Below, in pieces: positions 7,570-15,062 of a stretch of DNA of 64,000 bases (positions are counted from its first letter, which is position 1; each line of letters begins with the position of its first letter). The notes below the pieces were generated by a model, which saw only the letters and a list, made by a program, of their open reading frames with translations, had not been told where the DNA came from and made no database searches. This DNA is from a virus. The translations under genes were made by a program, and so were the position numbers. The stretch spans positions 43,981 to 107,980 of the IMG/VR virus record IMGVR_UViG_3300045049_000286. One strand, 5' to 3'.

Positions 7570-7920
7570 TCAGGCGAGCTTGGCTGCCTTCTGGCTGTCG
7601 GGGTGGTGGATCGCGTCGCGACCTTCGAGGGCGATGGACTGCCAGATGAGCTTCTCAACGCCGTCGCGGTGCTTGGCGGCGCCGAGCGGCTTGGGCTCGT
7701 ACGGTTCCTCCTGGTCCCAGCGGCGGAACCACAGGCGGCCCACGATGTAGCCGCTGTCGCCGAACCGCACGTCGAACTTGGCATCGTTGTTCATGACCCG
7801 CTGGCCGACAACCCAGTGGAAGTCGTCCTCGGGGTCCTGCTCCCACACCAGCTCCATGTCGGTGCGCTCCTGCACGACAGCGGCCAGCGCCCGCGTCGCG
7901 TCCTGGTTGACGTCGCTCAC
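7570..7920 (-). CDS. Hypothetical protein, 116 aa
   Basis: GTG at 7918-7920 overlaps the upstream stop (GCGTGA). The centre HWVVGQRVMNNDAKFDVRFG and RLWFRRW recalls the WV...F pattern of the 6697-7493 paralogues. The C-terminus is a helix. It is the last gene before the terminator at 7521-7552. Confidence 0.77.
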   Translation of the reverse strand: MSDVNQDATRALAAVVQERTDMELVWEQDPEDDFHWVVGQRVMNNDAKFDVRFGDSGYIVGRLWFRRWDQEEPYEPKPLGAAKHRDGVEKLIWQSIALEGRDAIHHPDSQKAAKLA

Positions 7921-8366
7921 GCGCTCTCCTTCATGTCGAACCAGTAGACGGAGATGTGGTCGCCGAAGCCGTTGTCGGAGTCGGCGGAGTCCACGTACAG
8001 CGAGTCGCCGACGGCCATCTTCTTGACCTCCGACAGGCCCTGGTCGTTGAGCCACTCCATCGGGATCTCGTTCCGGCCGCCGCAGTGGTCGTCCAGCCAC
8101 TCCTGGATCACGTCGCCCCAGCCGTCGTCGATTCGGCTGGTGTTGTACATGCCGACGACCTCGGCGAACTGGAGGGTGTCGATCTCGTTGATGTTGTGGT
8201 GCTTGAACGCGGCCAGGACGCACGCGTGGACCGCGTTGTCGTCGCGGTCCACGTGGGTGTACGCCTCGACCAGGGCCTCCTGGATCGGCGGGATGTCGAT
8301 GTCGTCCCAGCCGTTCGCGTCGCAGTCCTCCAGCGCCTGCATCCACTCGTCGAGTGTGTACGTCAT
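7917..8366 (-). CDS. Hypothetical acidic protein, 149 aa
   Basis: ATG at 8364-8366 overlaps the upstream stop. Strongly acidic and tryptophan-rich (MTYTLDEWMQALEDCDANGW; DDGWGDVIQEWLDDH). The charge pattern is reminiscent of DNA-mimic antirestriction proteins, but I see no sequence match to ArdA, so this is only a suggestion. Confidence 0.77.
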   Translation of the reverse strand: MTYTLDEWMQALEDCDANGWDDIDIPPIQEALVEAYTHVDRDDNAVHACVLAAFKHHNINEIDTLQFAEVVGMYNTSRIDDGWGDVIQEWLDDHCGGRNEIPMEWLNDQGLSEVKKMAVGDSLYVDSADSDNGFGDHISVYWFDMKESA

Positions 8367-8611
8367 CCCTCGGTCTCCTTGTAGTCGTCGCTGTCGTAGA
8401 CGACGTTCTCGGTCATCACGTGCACGGCGACCACCCGGGCGCCCTGCTCCTCGGCCCACCGCTCGGTGCGCGGCTGCCAGTTGTCGGTGAGCGCGAACTC
8501 GTCGAACGGGCCATCGGCCGTGCGGCGCCGGAGGATGACGAACTGCTTGTCCGTGTAGTCGATGGCCTCGTTGACCGTGGGGGTGACTTCGAGGTCGCTG
8601 AGCTTCTTCAC
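8363..8611 (-). CDS. Hypothetical protein, 82 aa
   Basis: GTG start with GGAGCC upstream. Product begins MKKLSDLEVTPTVNEAIDYT and ends DSDDYKETEG; the stop overlaps the next ATG. Not recognised. Confidence 0.74.
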   Translation of the reverse strand: MKKLSDLEVTPTVNEAIDYTDKQFVILRRRTADGPFDEFALTDNWQPRTERWAEEQGARVVAVHVMTENVVYDSDDYKETEG

Positions 8612-8623
8612 TGTGGCTGGCTC

Positions 8624-8911
8624 CTACATGTTGGCGCGGGTGTCGGCGCCCTCGCGCCGGGCCCACGCGCGCAGCTCGTCCTTGACGTACTGCTCGGGGT
8701 CGTCCTCGTCGACCTCGTCGCCGGTGGTGTTGATGACCGAGACGGAGGGGAAGTCGCCGGTGTTCTCCCCGGCCGCGTCCAGGCGCGCGCCCTCCTCAGC
8801 GGCGAAGACGTCGATGTACTCGCCGCCGTGCCAGGTGGCCCACCATCCTGCGGCCTCCACGACGATCGGCTCGTCGAGCTTGAGCCAGGTGTCTCCGCCG
8901 AGCTTGATCAT
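8624..8911 (-). CDS. Hypothetical protein, 95 aa
   Basis: ATG at 8909-8911 after AAGGAGAAAGC. Product begins MIKLGGDTWLKLDEPIVV and has a tryptophan-rich beta region followed by an acidic linker. Its 5' leader contains the tRNA-like minihelix at 8952-8997, about 40 bases upstream of the start. Confidence 0.76.
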   Translation of the reverse strand: MIKLGGDTWLKLDEPIVVEAAGWWATWHGGEYIDVFAAEEGARLDAAGENTGDFPSVSVINTTGDEVDEDDPEQYVKDELRAWARREGADTRANM

Positions 8912-8951
8912 GCTTTCTCCTTATGCACGGGTTGTGGTTGGGTCCTTGAGT

Positions 8952-8997
8952 GCGCCGTGCCCGGAATCGAACCGGGCAGCTTCCCTCGTGACGGCGC
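8952..8997 (-). ncRNA. tRNA-like minihelix (acceptor stem plus T arm only)
   Basis: On the minus strand a 7-bp stem (GCGCCGT / ACGGCGC) encloses a 6-bp stem with the canonical 7-nt T loop TTCGATT (GCCCGG-loop-CCGGGC). Only 13 nt lie between the acceptor-like strand and the T arm, so there is no room for D and anticodon arms: it is not a tRNA gene. No CCA is encoded. It lies between two small genes, in the leader of the gene ending at 8624. Acceptor/T-arm helices are the minimal substrate known for RNase P; mRNA processing here is inference. Confidence 0.65.
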
Positions 8998-9024
8998 CCG
9001 CTATTCAGTTGTTGGTCCTGCGTC

Positions 9025-9537
9025 TCACGCGTCCCACTCCGTCTTCCACAGGAACTCGTCGAAGTGCTCGCCGAGGAACTGGCGCACCCTGATGGTCTGG
9101 GCGGTGTGGATGGTGAACAGGTCGTATGCCCGCGCCAGCTCGGCTGCGGTGATCTGGCCTAGGTCGCCGAACCAGTTGCTGACCCAGTCGTTGTAGTTGC
9201 CCTGGGCGTTGATGATGTCGACCGTCTGGTGGCAGACGGTCTGGACCAGCTCGTAGACGTCGGGCTGCTCGTTGTCCTGGTAGGCCGCCGACGATCCCTG
9301 GTTCTGCACGATCATCGTGCGGCCGGTGTAGTTGGACAGGCCGATGATCTCGCCCTCGTCGCGGTCCTCGATCGGGCTCGGCAGGTAGAGGTCGGGCGCG
9401 TCGGTGTCGGCGGGGAAGCACAGCACGCTGATCCACTCGTGGTGCTTGCGGCCGTCGGCCTCGCGTGTGGTGCCACCGTAGTAGTTCACGACGTAGATGC
9501 CGTGCTCGTCCACGCGCTCGCGAAGCGACTGGGTCAT
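9025..9537 (-). CDS. Hypothetical protein, 170 aa
   Basis: ATG overlaps the upstream stop (ATGA). Product MTQSLRERVDEHGIYVVNYY... has an N-terminal beta-rich half and a helical C-terminal half (ELARAYDLFTIHTAQTIRVR). Function unknown. Transcription continues into the minihelix-bearing gap downstream. Confidence 0.78.
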   Translation of the reverse strand: MTQSLRERVDEHGIYVVNYYGGTTREADGRKHHEWISVLCFPADTDAPDLYLPSPIEDRDEGEIIGLSNYTGRTMIVQNQGSSAAYQDNEQPDVYELVQTVCHQTVDIINAQGNYNDWVSNWFGDLGQITAAELARAYDLFTIHTAQTIRVRQFLGEHFDEFLWKTEWDA

Positions 9538-9845
9538 GGGGTGGTGTCCTCCGAGTTCTGCTGGGCCTTCTGCTTGCGCAGCGCGTTGATCAGTTGCCGC
9601 ATGGTGCTGATCTCGTCCTCACGGGCCGCGATCATGTCGAACAGGGTCGAGATCTGGATGGAGTCGCCCGGCTGACGCTCGGGAACCGTCTCCGGCTCGT
9701 GGGCCTCAAGGTGCGCCACATAGGCGCGCTCGTCGGCGTCGCGCATCTGCTCGGTCCACCCGCTGATCGTGCGGGGGTCGGTCATCCGGTGCCGGCCGGC
9801 CTCGTCGTGCCAGTGCTTCGGTTCTCGGCCAGTAAGCCGAGTCAC
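9534..9845 (-). CDS. Hypothetical protein with C-terminal coiled coil, 103 aa
   Basis: GTG start overlaps the upstream stop. Residues about 65-95 (IAAREDEISTMRQLINALRK) look like a short coiled coil, suggesting oligomerisation. Function unknown. Confidence 0.74.
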   Translation of the reverse strand: MTRLTGREPKHWHDEAGRHRMTDPRTISGWTEQMRDADERAYVAHLEAHEPETVPERQPGDSIQISTLFDMIAAREDEISTMRQLINALRKQKAQQNSEDTTP

Positions 9846-10207
9846 TGGCCCTGCTCCTCCGCCTCGGCGAGGGCCTCGGCGGTCAGCTCGGCCTCGACCA
9901 CGCGGCGGTACGGGCTGTGCTCATCGGCGTCGATCTGGCCGAGGTTCGCGAGATCGTTCCCGTCGCGGTCGTACAGAGTCGCGATGTAACCCTGCTCCGA
10001 GCCGTCGTGCACGTCGTCGTCGAACGGCTCCGGGTCCTCAGACCAGACCACGTACCAGTCGGCCGACAGACGGTGCAGCTCGGCCGCCGCAAGCGCACGC
10101 GCACCTCGGACGCGCCCCTCCTCCGGGGTCTCGGTCGCCGGGTCGTACGACGTCCCGGCGTGGTCGTAAAAGAACTGCTCGCGCTGGTCCAGCGCTGCTC
10201 CGCTCAC
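9842..10207 (-). CDS. Hypothetical protein, 121 aa
   Basis: GTG at 10205-10207 after GGAGAAGCAGCA, overlapping the upstream stop. Begins MSGAALDQREQFFYDHAG; includes DWYVVWSEDPEPFDDD and ends with a Glu/Ala-rich helix. Not recognised. Confidence 0.76.
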   Translation of the reverse strand: MSGAALDQREQFFYDHAGTSYDPATETPEEGRVRGARALAAAELHRLSADWYVVWSEDPEPFDDDVHDGSEQGYIATLYDRDGNDLANLGQIDADEHSPYRRVVEAELTAEALAEAEEQGQ

Positions 10208-10710
10208 TGCTGCTTCTCCTTGTTGATCTCGTCGGCGATCCGCTGCGCCGCCCCGGGCATCAGGGCGCCATCCTCGTCGTAGTCCTCTTCGCGGACCAAA
10301 GCCTCGACCTGCTCGCCGGTAACGACGATCTTGGCGTCGGGATGCCGGGCGTGCCAGGAACCATTGATGCCGTAGACCTCGGCTACACCGTCGTGCGCCA
10401 TCAGGGCGAGGGGCCCGGCCAGCGCAACCAGCTCGGTCACCTGCTCGGGCGTGACGGGCACCACGGGGTGCCGGTCGTCCAGCCACTGCTTGCAGCGGGC
10501 CACGAACGTGTCGTAGAGCTCGGGCCGGTTAGTGATGCCGGACTCCTGGTGGTGCAGGTTGATGCACTGGTCCCAGACGCGGCCGTTGACCTCCTGCCGC
10601 CCGATCTCGATCACCGAGGCCCCGACGGTTTGCTTGAACATCAGGTTGCTGGCCTTGTCGTACCACTCCATCGGCGCCAGCTCGCGGGGGTCGACGTAGT
10701 CGCCGCTCAT
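10204..10710 (-). CDS. Hypothetical protein, 168 aa
   Basis: ATG at 10708-10710 after GAGGAGAC and overlapping the upstream stop. Contains a possible beta sheet (ASVIEIGRQEVNGRVWDQ) and a helical C-terminal half. Function unknown. Confidence 0.77.
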   Translation of the reverse strand: MSGDYVDPRELAPMEWYDKASNLMFKQTVGASVIEIGRQEVNGRVWDQCINLHHQESGITNRPELYDTFVARCKQWLDDRHPVVPVTPEQVTELVALAGPLALMAHDGVAEVYGINGSWHARHPDAKIVVTGEQVEALVREEDYDEDGALMPGAAQRIADEINKEKQQ

Positions 10711-10907
10711 GTCTCCTCGATCGGTCGGATGGTGGCCTGGAGCGCCGGGCGGCGGGTGTAGCTCTCGCCGCACGGCTGGCACACCCGCTCGCTGACCGGC
10801 TCCCGCTCCCCCGTGTCGGGGTTGCGCTCGCTGTAGTCGAGCGTGTGCGTTGCGATACCGGTACACGTACCGCCATCGCCCCTGATTGTGGCGCATCGCA
10901 CTGTCAT
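10707..10907 (-). CDS. Small zinc-finger-like protein, 66 aa
   Basis: ATG overlaps the upstream stop. Cysteines at about positions 5 and 15 and a CxxC (CQPCGESY) near residue 43 could form one zinc site. Too short to name; possibly a nucleic-acid-binding adaptor. Confidence 0.75.
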   Translation of the reverse strand: MTVRCATIRGDGGTCTGIATHTLDYSERNPDTGEREPVSERVCQPCGESYTRRPALQATIRPIEET

Positions 10908-11419
10908 CGGGCGGGCTCCTCGATCAGAACGCCGCGCTCGCGCAGCGCCTCGACGAGCGACTCGGCGTCGTTGTAAGCCTCCTTGAGCTTGTCGATCTCC
11001 TTGTCGTTGCTGTCGCCCATCGCCAGCTCCTCCAGCTCCTCGCTGTAGCCGCTCACCGTACGGGCGTACTCAGTGATGGACTGCCGGTCGGAGTAGCGAA
11101 GGTGCACCGAGTCGCGGGGCAGGAACTCGTTGCCATATGACTCGGCGACTTTGCGCCAGTAGAAGGCGCGCGCGGTGTCCTCGTCGTCGAAGTAGTCACC
11201 CTGGTCGGCGTCCAGTTTGCCGACCGCCCAGGCGCCGTGCTGGAGGTGGTCCCCGTGGGCCAGCAGGAGCACATCCCCGGCCGGGGTGAGGAACGAGTCC
11301 ACCACCGATCGGACGCCGTAGTCCTTGGCAACGGTGTAGCGCTCTCGCCACACGTCCCAGTACTCGTGCGGCTCGGCCTCGTAGGTCGGCTCGGGCATCT
11401 CGAAGTGCGGGCGCTGCAT
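10904..11419 (-). CDS. Hypothetical protein with C-terminal coiled coil, 171 aa
   Basis: ATG at 11417-11419 after GAGGAGGTC, overlapping the upstream stop (CTGATG). The N-terminal part contains a beta-like core (TPAGDVLLLAHGDHLQHGAW), and the C-terminus is a long charged helix (NDKEIDKLKEAYNDAESLVE). Function unknown. Confidence 0.77.
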   Translation of the reverse strand: MQRPHFEMPEPTYEAEPHEYWDVWRERYTVAKDYGVRSVVDSFLTPAGDVLLLAHGDHLQHGAWAVGKLDADQGDYFDDEDTARAFYWRKVAESYGNEFLPRDSVHLRYSDRQSITEYARTVSGYSEELEELAMGDSNDKEIDKLKEAYNDAESLVEALRERGVLIEEPAR

Positions 11420-11880
11420 CAGTAGACCTCCTCGGGTCGGAAGATCGAGAGCGGGTACAGGCCCCGGTCGGTGTACTCGTCGGGGCCGTGGCGCAGCTCG
11501 GCGGTGACGTTGCCGGTCTTGTAGCCCTCGTGGTCGACCTCGGCCGCCAGGACCACCCACCGGCTGTCCTCGGCGCGCAGGAACTCGCGGCCCACGGGGT
11601 CGATGACGTCGACCCACTCGTCGATCGCGTACTGGGTCATCGGGTACGGGACCGCTCCGGGGTGGTCGTAGGTGCCGGCCGCGCCGAGCGGGCCGATGTA
11701 GCAGCCGTCAGCGTCAGTCACGTCGATCGGGCGCGTGTCGCCGTGCGGCAGGATGGCGATCACGTACGCGGCGTGCGTGCGGTGGTCGAGGATTGCGGTT
11801 GCGTCCTTGCGGTCCAGGTCGGCGGCGGGCACCTCGGAGTCGTCGAGCTGGCGCAGCACGATCTTCGGGAACTGGATCAC
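11419..11880 (-). CDS. Hypothetical protein, 153 aa
   Basis: I chose the GTG at 11878-11880, which has GAGGGGAG eight bases upstream, over the ATG at 11910, which has none. Product begins MIQFPKIVLRQLDDSEVPAA. The gene contains a GTTGCGTCC repeat (11798-11812), and its leader contains the tRNA-like element at 11918-11970. Function unknown. Confidence 0.75.
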   Translation of the reverse strand: MIQFPKIVLRQLDDSEVPAADLDRKDATAILDHRTHAAYVIAILPHGDTRPIDVTDADGCYIGPLGAAGTYDHPGAVPYPMTQYAIDEWVDVIDPVGREFLRAEDSRWVVLAAEVDHEGYKTGNVTAELRHGPDEYTDRGLYPLSIFRPEEVY

Positions 11881-11917
11881 GGGTCTCCCCTCTCGGTTGC
11901 GGGTGGACATGGAAAAG

Positions 11918-11970
11918 CGCCCGGTGCGGGAGTCGAACCCGCTTGCGCATCGCTGCACACCCTCCGGGCG
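11918..11970 (-). ncRNA. tRNA-like element lacking a D arm
   Basis: On the minus strand CGCCCGG pairs with CCGGGCG (7 bp). Inside are a 5-bp T arm with the canonical loop TTCGACT (GCGGG / CCCGC) and a possible second hairpin TGTGC / GCGCA. The whole is 53 nt, too short for a bacterial tRNA. It lies between the stop at 11976 and the next start at 11880, like the element at 8952-8997. The acceptor-like strand runs into CTTTT, so it might also act as a weak terminator. Confidence 0.62.
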
Positions 11971-11975
11971 ACCCG

Positions 11976-12188
11976 TTACCGCCGGGCTGCGGTCTTGCGC
12001 TCGTGCTTCGCGACAGCCGCACGCCACGCGGCCTCGTCCTCGGCCCCATAGCCGTAGGCCGGGCCCCTGAAATAGAACGCATCGCGGAAGATGCCAGCGA
12101 TGTTGTAGTTGGCCGGGTCGCGGTCCTCCATCGTCAGCGTGTCCTTGATCACCTGGCGGACCTCAGCCACGCTCCCGTACCCGCTCAC
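11976..12188 (-). CDS. Hypothetical protein, 70 aa
   Basis: GTG at 12186-12188 after AAGGAGGTCGGCGC, overlapping the upstream stop. Product MSGYGSVAEVRQVIKDTLTM... is probably helical with a basic C-terminus (KHERKTAARR). Function unknown. Confidence 0.74.
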   Translation of the reverse strand: MSGYGSVAEVRQVIKDTLTMEDRDPANYNIAGIFRDAFYFRGPAYGYGAEDEAAWRAAVAKHERKTAARR

Positions 12189-12646
12189 GCGCCGACCTCC
12201 TTCGGCTCGTGGGCCATGCGGCAGCCGGGGCACGTCACCGACGCGGTCAAGCCGTAGTAGCTGTGCCGGTCGCGGTCGGAGTCGGGGACCATCTCCCCGC
12301 ACATCGAAGCCGTGTGCGTGCCGCCGTCGCCGGAGAGCGCACCGAAGCGGGTCGCCGACAGCACGTGGACCGGGTTCTCTACCTGCTCCCAGATGGCAAC
12401 CTCGACGCGGTCCCGTCCCTCACTCGCCATGCGGCATGCGCAGATCTGCGAGGTGAACTCGTTGGGCCGCTGCCACACGCGCACCGACACCACGCGCCCA
12501 CACGAGCACGGTGACATCGTGGGTGCCTCACCGACCACGAACATGGGCTTCCACCTGCGGGCCAGGGGCACGCGCACCACCAGGCGCGCGCCGACGGGCA
12601 GCGCCTCGATCTCGTCCCACGTGGCCAGGGTGATGGTCTCGTTCAT
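12185..12646 (-). CDS. Hypothetical cysteine-rich protein, 153 aa
   Basis: ATG at 12644-12646 after AGGAGG. Cysteines occur as CSCG, ICAC, a lone MCGE and a final CPGCRMAH, consistent with one or two zinc sites. The N-terminal 40 residues look like a beta hairpin domain (ALPVGARLVVRVPLARRWKP). Function unknown. Confidence 0.78.
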   Translation of the reverse strand: MNETITLATWDEIEALPVGARLVVRVPLARRWKPMFVVGEAPTMSPCSCGRVVSVRVWQRPNEFTSQICACRMASEGRDRVEVAIWEQVENPVHVLSATRFGALSGDGGTHTASMCGEMVPDSDRDRHSYYGLTASVTCPGCRMAHEPKEVGA

Positions 12647-12654
12647 AGCGCCTC

Positions 12655-13026
12655 CTAGTAGCTGTGTCCGGCGGCCTGGAGCCAGTCCGCGAACCGGTCC
12701 AGGGTGTGGAGCGCGCGGCGCAGGTCGTCGTCGGTGCTGCCTTTGGTCACGCACTCGCGCACCATCTCGACCTCGAAGCTGTCGGGGTCGGGCTCACGCT
12801 GGCCCGAGCCAGGCGTGAAGATGTCGCGCGGCACCGGGGTACCGAAGTCGAACGTCAGCACCTCGGCCACCGCTCCGAGCCACATCAGACACCACCCCCA
12901 CTGGTCGTACGGGTCGTGGTTGAACCGGGCCTCGTACATCACGGCCTGGTAGCCGTTGTGGCCCTCCGGGCCGAAGGGGTAGACGCGTCGCGGATCACCA
13001 CCGCGCGGGTGCAGCTTTGTCTTCAC
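12655..13026 (-). CDS. Hypothetical protein, 123 aa
   Basis: GTG at 13024-13026, overlapping the upstream stop, with GGAGAG thirteen bases upstream. Product begins MKTKLHPRGGDPRRVYPFG. The C-terminus (DDDLRRALHTLDRFADWLQA) is a helix. Longer upstream reading is arginine/proline-rich shadow. Function unknown. Confidence 0.73.
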   Translation of the reverse strand: MKTKLHPRGGDPRRVYPFGPEGHNGYQAVMYEARFNHDPYDQWGWCLMWLGAVAEVLTFDFGTPVPRDIFTPGSGQREPDPDSFEVEMVRECVTKGSTDDDLRRALHTLDRFADWLQAAGHSY

Positions 13027-13406
13027 CGGAAAGGCTCTCCGTTCCAGTCGATGTCGCGGTTGGGGTCGAACGCGCGAATCCATGCGCGCGCGGTTTTTGT
13101 TGCGTCCTCGATGTCCCCGTTGAACGGCAGGGTGTCCAGCGACGCGTACGTGTAGTCGCACCACTCCTCGGTGCTGCCGGGGTCCTCGATGTCGCGGCAG
13201 ATCATGAACTCGGTCATAGCGTCGACGCCGAGCGAGTCGAGGTCGTGTTCCACGTCATCATTGAGTGGCGCGGACGCGTAGGCGTACACGTTGACCACGC
13301 GACCGGGCAGATCCGGATTGACGAACCGAACCGAGCACGCCTCGCCGAGCTGCTCGTCACCGTGTTGCCCGTCGTCGTCCATGATCGGTCCGTGCATGAC
13401 CCACAT
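13023..13406 (-). CDS. Hypothetical acidic protein, 127 aa
   Basis: ATG at 13404-13406 overlaps the upstream stop (CTGATG). Product begins MWVMHGPIMDDDGQHGDEQL. A GTTGCGTCC repeat copy with an extended GC-rich flank (13082-13107) lies near its 3' end. Not recognised. Confidence 0.76.
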   Translation of the reverse strand: MWVMHGPIMDDDGQHGDEQLGEACSVRFVNPDLPGRVVNVYAYASAPLNDDVEHDLDSLGVDAMTEFMICRDIEDPGSTEEWCDYTYASLDTLPFNGDIEDATKTARAWIRAFDPNRDIDWNGEPFR

Positions 13407-13708
13407 CAGTCGGTCTCCCTCGGCGTGCCGTCCGCGTTCAGGCCGCGCCGGTAGCGCCGCTGGCCCTCCTTGAACGCCACCTTGAAGAGGCGCCACATGG
13501 CGAAACGCTTGGTCTGCTCGCGAGGGCTGATCCGGCCCGCTCGGAACAGGTCCACGGTGACGTCTGGGTCCATTTGGGCCGGATAGTGAATCTTCGAGAC
13601 GCCTTCACTGCCGTACGCCTCGACGTAGTTGGCGTGGTCCCATCCGTATTCCCAGCCCATCTCGTTCGCGCGCTGGGTCTCTTCCTCGGTGAGCTGCCAG
13701 TAGTCCAC
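13406..13708 (-). CDS. Hypothetical protein, 100 aa
   Basis: GTG start after GGAGGACTGACC. Product MDYWQLTEEETQRANEMGWE... is helical and basic at the C-terminus (RRYRRGLNADG). The positive charge could suit nucleic acid binding; this is inference. Confidence 0.76.
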   Translation of the reverse strand: MDYWQLTEEETQRANEMGWEYGWDHANYVEAYGSEGVSKIHYPAQMDPDVTVDLFRAGRISPREQTKRFAMWRLFKVAFKEGQRRYRRGLNADGTPRETD

Positions 13709-13711
13709 CGG

Positions 13712-13969
13712 TCAGTCCTCCGTCGTCGTGTCGGCCGAGACGACCGACGTGCCGTCTCCCCGGTATGCCGTGTACAGCCCGGCCTCACCGCAGGTGATCG
13801 GGAAACTGAACGGCCTGCCGTCCACGTAGAGTTGCGCCATGCGCGCGTCGCGGCCGGTGAGCCGCTCGACCCACGCTTCCTTACCTGCGACCTGCATGTG
13901 CATGCACACCTCGGAGTAGGGCAGCCGCACGTGGACCACATCGCCAGGCGCAACGAGAATCCGGCTCAC
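13712..13969 (-). CDS. Hypothetical protein, 85 aa
   Basis: GTG at 13967-13969 after GGAGGTTCGGA. A compact beta-rich protein (MSRILVAPGDVVHVRLPYSE; YVDGRPFSFPITCGEAGLY). Function unknown. It directly follows a GC-rich hairpin at 14017-14043. Confidence 0.75.
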   Translation of the reverse strand: MSRILVAPGDVVHVRLPYSEVCMHMQVAGKEAWVERLTGRDARMAQLYVDGRPFSFPITCGEAGLYTAYRGDGTSVVSADTTTED

Positions 13970-14016
13970 TTCCGAACCTCCTTGATTGAGTTGTGGATTG
14001 GGCGGAGAAAGGGCGA

Positions 14017-14043
14017 GGCCGCGCGGCCACACTCCGCGCGGCC
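14017..14043 (-). terminator. GC-rich hairpin followed by a pyrimidine run
   Basis: On the minus strand GGCCGCGCGG...CCGCGCGGCC is followed by TCGCCCTTTCTCC. It lies just after the stop at 14050 and is a plausible terminator or attenuator. Confidence 0.6.
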
Positions 14044-14049
14044 CCGTAG

Positions 14050-14544
14050 TCAGCCGACGATCGGCCCGGCCACGGTGCTCTCGGGCTTCTTGCCGATGCC
14101 CCAGTCGCGCATGCGGCGCGGTAGCTGCACGCAGAGCGTGTCGTAGCTGATCAGTCGGTCTTCGTCGCCGCCGACGTAGACGATGGTGTAGGCGCCGTTC
14201 GGGTTGATCACCACGTCCTTGACGACCTTGAACGCGAACGCGTAGGCGTACGCGGGCTGCTGCGGACTCATGTACGACGGTTCCGGCTCCAGCCAGTACG
14301 CGCGAGACACCGCGAGCCCGATCAGCGCGCTGCGGTCGTACCAGGCGTCGGCCGGGCTGATGTAGAGGTAATGCCAGAACTTGGCACCCTCGGCCTCCAC
14401 GCGTCGGTGGTTCTTCCAGACGTTCGCGTAGTGGAACACGTCGTCACGAAGCCGAACGAGATCACGCGACCGTACGAACTGCTCCTTGTACCAGGCGAGT
14501 TCATCCTCGGCCGATGCGAACTCCGGGATCTCGGTGCCGGTCAT
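14050..14544 (-). CDS. Hypothetical protein, 164 aa
   Basis: ATG at 14542-14544 after GGGGAGGG. Product begins MTGTEIPEFASAEDELAWYK. The middle is aromatic-rich (FHYANVWKNHRRVEAEGAKF), followed by a beta region (AYAFAFKVVKDVVI). The 160-bp gap upstream carries a GTTGCGTCC repeat with an extended flank (14562-14588). Function unknown. Confidence 0.77.
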   Translation of the reverse strand: MTGTEIPEFASAEDELAWYKEQFVRSRDLVRLRDDVFHYANVWKNHRRVEAEGAKFWHYLYISPADAWYDRSALIGLAVSRAYWLEPEPSYMSPQQPAYAYAFAFKVVKDVVINPNGAYTIVYVGGDEDRLISYDTLCVQLPRRMRDWGIGKKPESTVAGPIVG

Positions 14545-14705
14545 AGGCCCTCCCCAGGAAAATGCGCGCGCGAGTTTTGGTTGCGTCCGCGCGCCCTCAC
14601 GCCGCCGGACATTACCGGCGCGGTGTGACATTTCGGCAATGCAACACGCGACGCACAGCCGCGCCCGGCCACGTCCCCCGACCCGTGGCCCAGCGTGGCC
14701 CCACG

Positions 14706-15062
14706 TCAGGACGAAATGTGCTGCGCGAGCGCGGCCATCTGCGACAGCACGTCGGCGCGCCCGGACGCGAGGAACGCGCGCCGGTCGTTCGTGCTCATCG
14801 CGGACGGGTTGTACACGCGGTGCCGAATCTGCGTGGCCAACTCGTCCAGCGTGGCCGCGAGGGCGAGTCCGTCGCCCATCTCGTCGATCAGGTCGAGCAG
14901 TCCGCGCAACCGGTGCGTGTCCGAGCTGTCGATGTCGCCGCGCTCGGTGTAGTTGGCGGTCATCTCGTCGATTTGCTGGTTGATCTGGCCGAGGACGCTG
15001 CCGATCTCGTCCTCGGTGCGTTGGACGGCTGGCAGGTTGATCAGGTTTCGGGGACTGGTCAT
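14706..15062 (-). CDS. Hypothetical helical protein, 118 aa
   Basis: ATG at 15060-15062 after AAGGAGG and overlapping the upstream stop. Nearly all helix, with a likely coiled coil (IGSVLGQINQQIDEMTANYT) and LLDLIDEMGDGLALAATLDE. Probably an oligomeric adaptor; function unknown. Confidence 0.77.
   Translation of the reverse strand: MTSPRNLINLPAVQRTEDEIGSVLGQINQQIDEMTANYTERGDIDSSDTHRLRGLLDLIDEMGDGLALAATLDELATQIRHRVYNPSAMSTNDRRAFLASGRADVLSQMAALAQHISS

Noticed and set aside
7917-8366. ArdA-type antirestriction protein
   Set aside because: Acidic composition is suggestive but no ArdA sequence pattern is visible.
8940-9010. tRNA gene on the minus strand
   Set aside because: T arm and acceptor-like stem are present, but there is no space for D and anticodon arms and no CCA. 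Called a minihelix instead.
11910-12000. tRNA gene on the minus strand
   Set aside because: Total length of 53 nt and lack of a D arm and 7-nt anticodon loop exclude a normal bacterial tRNA.
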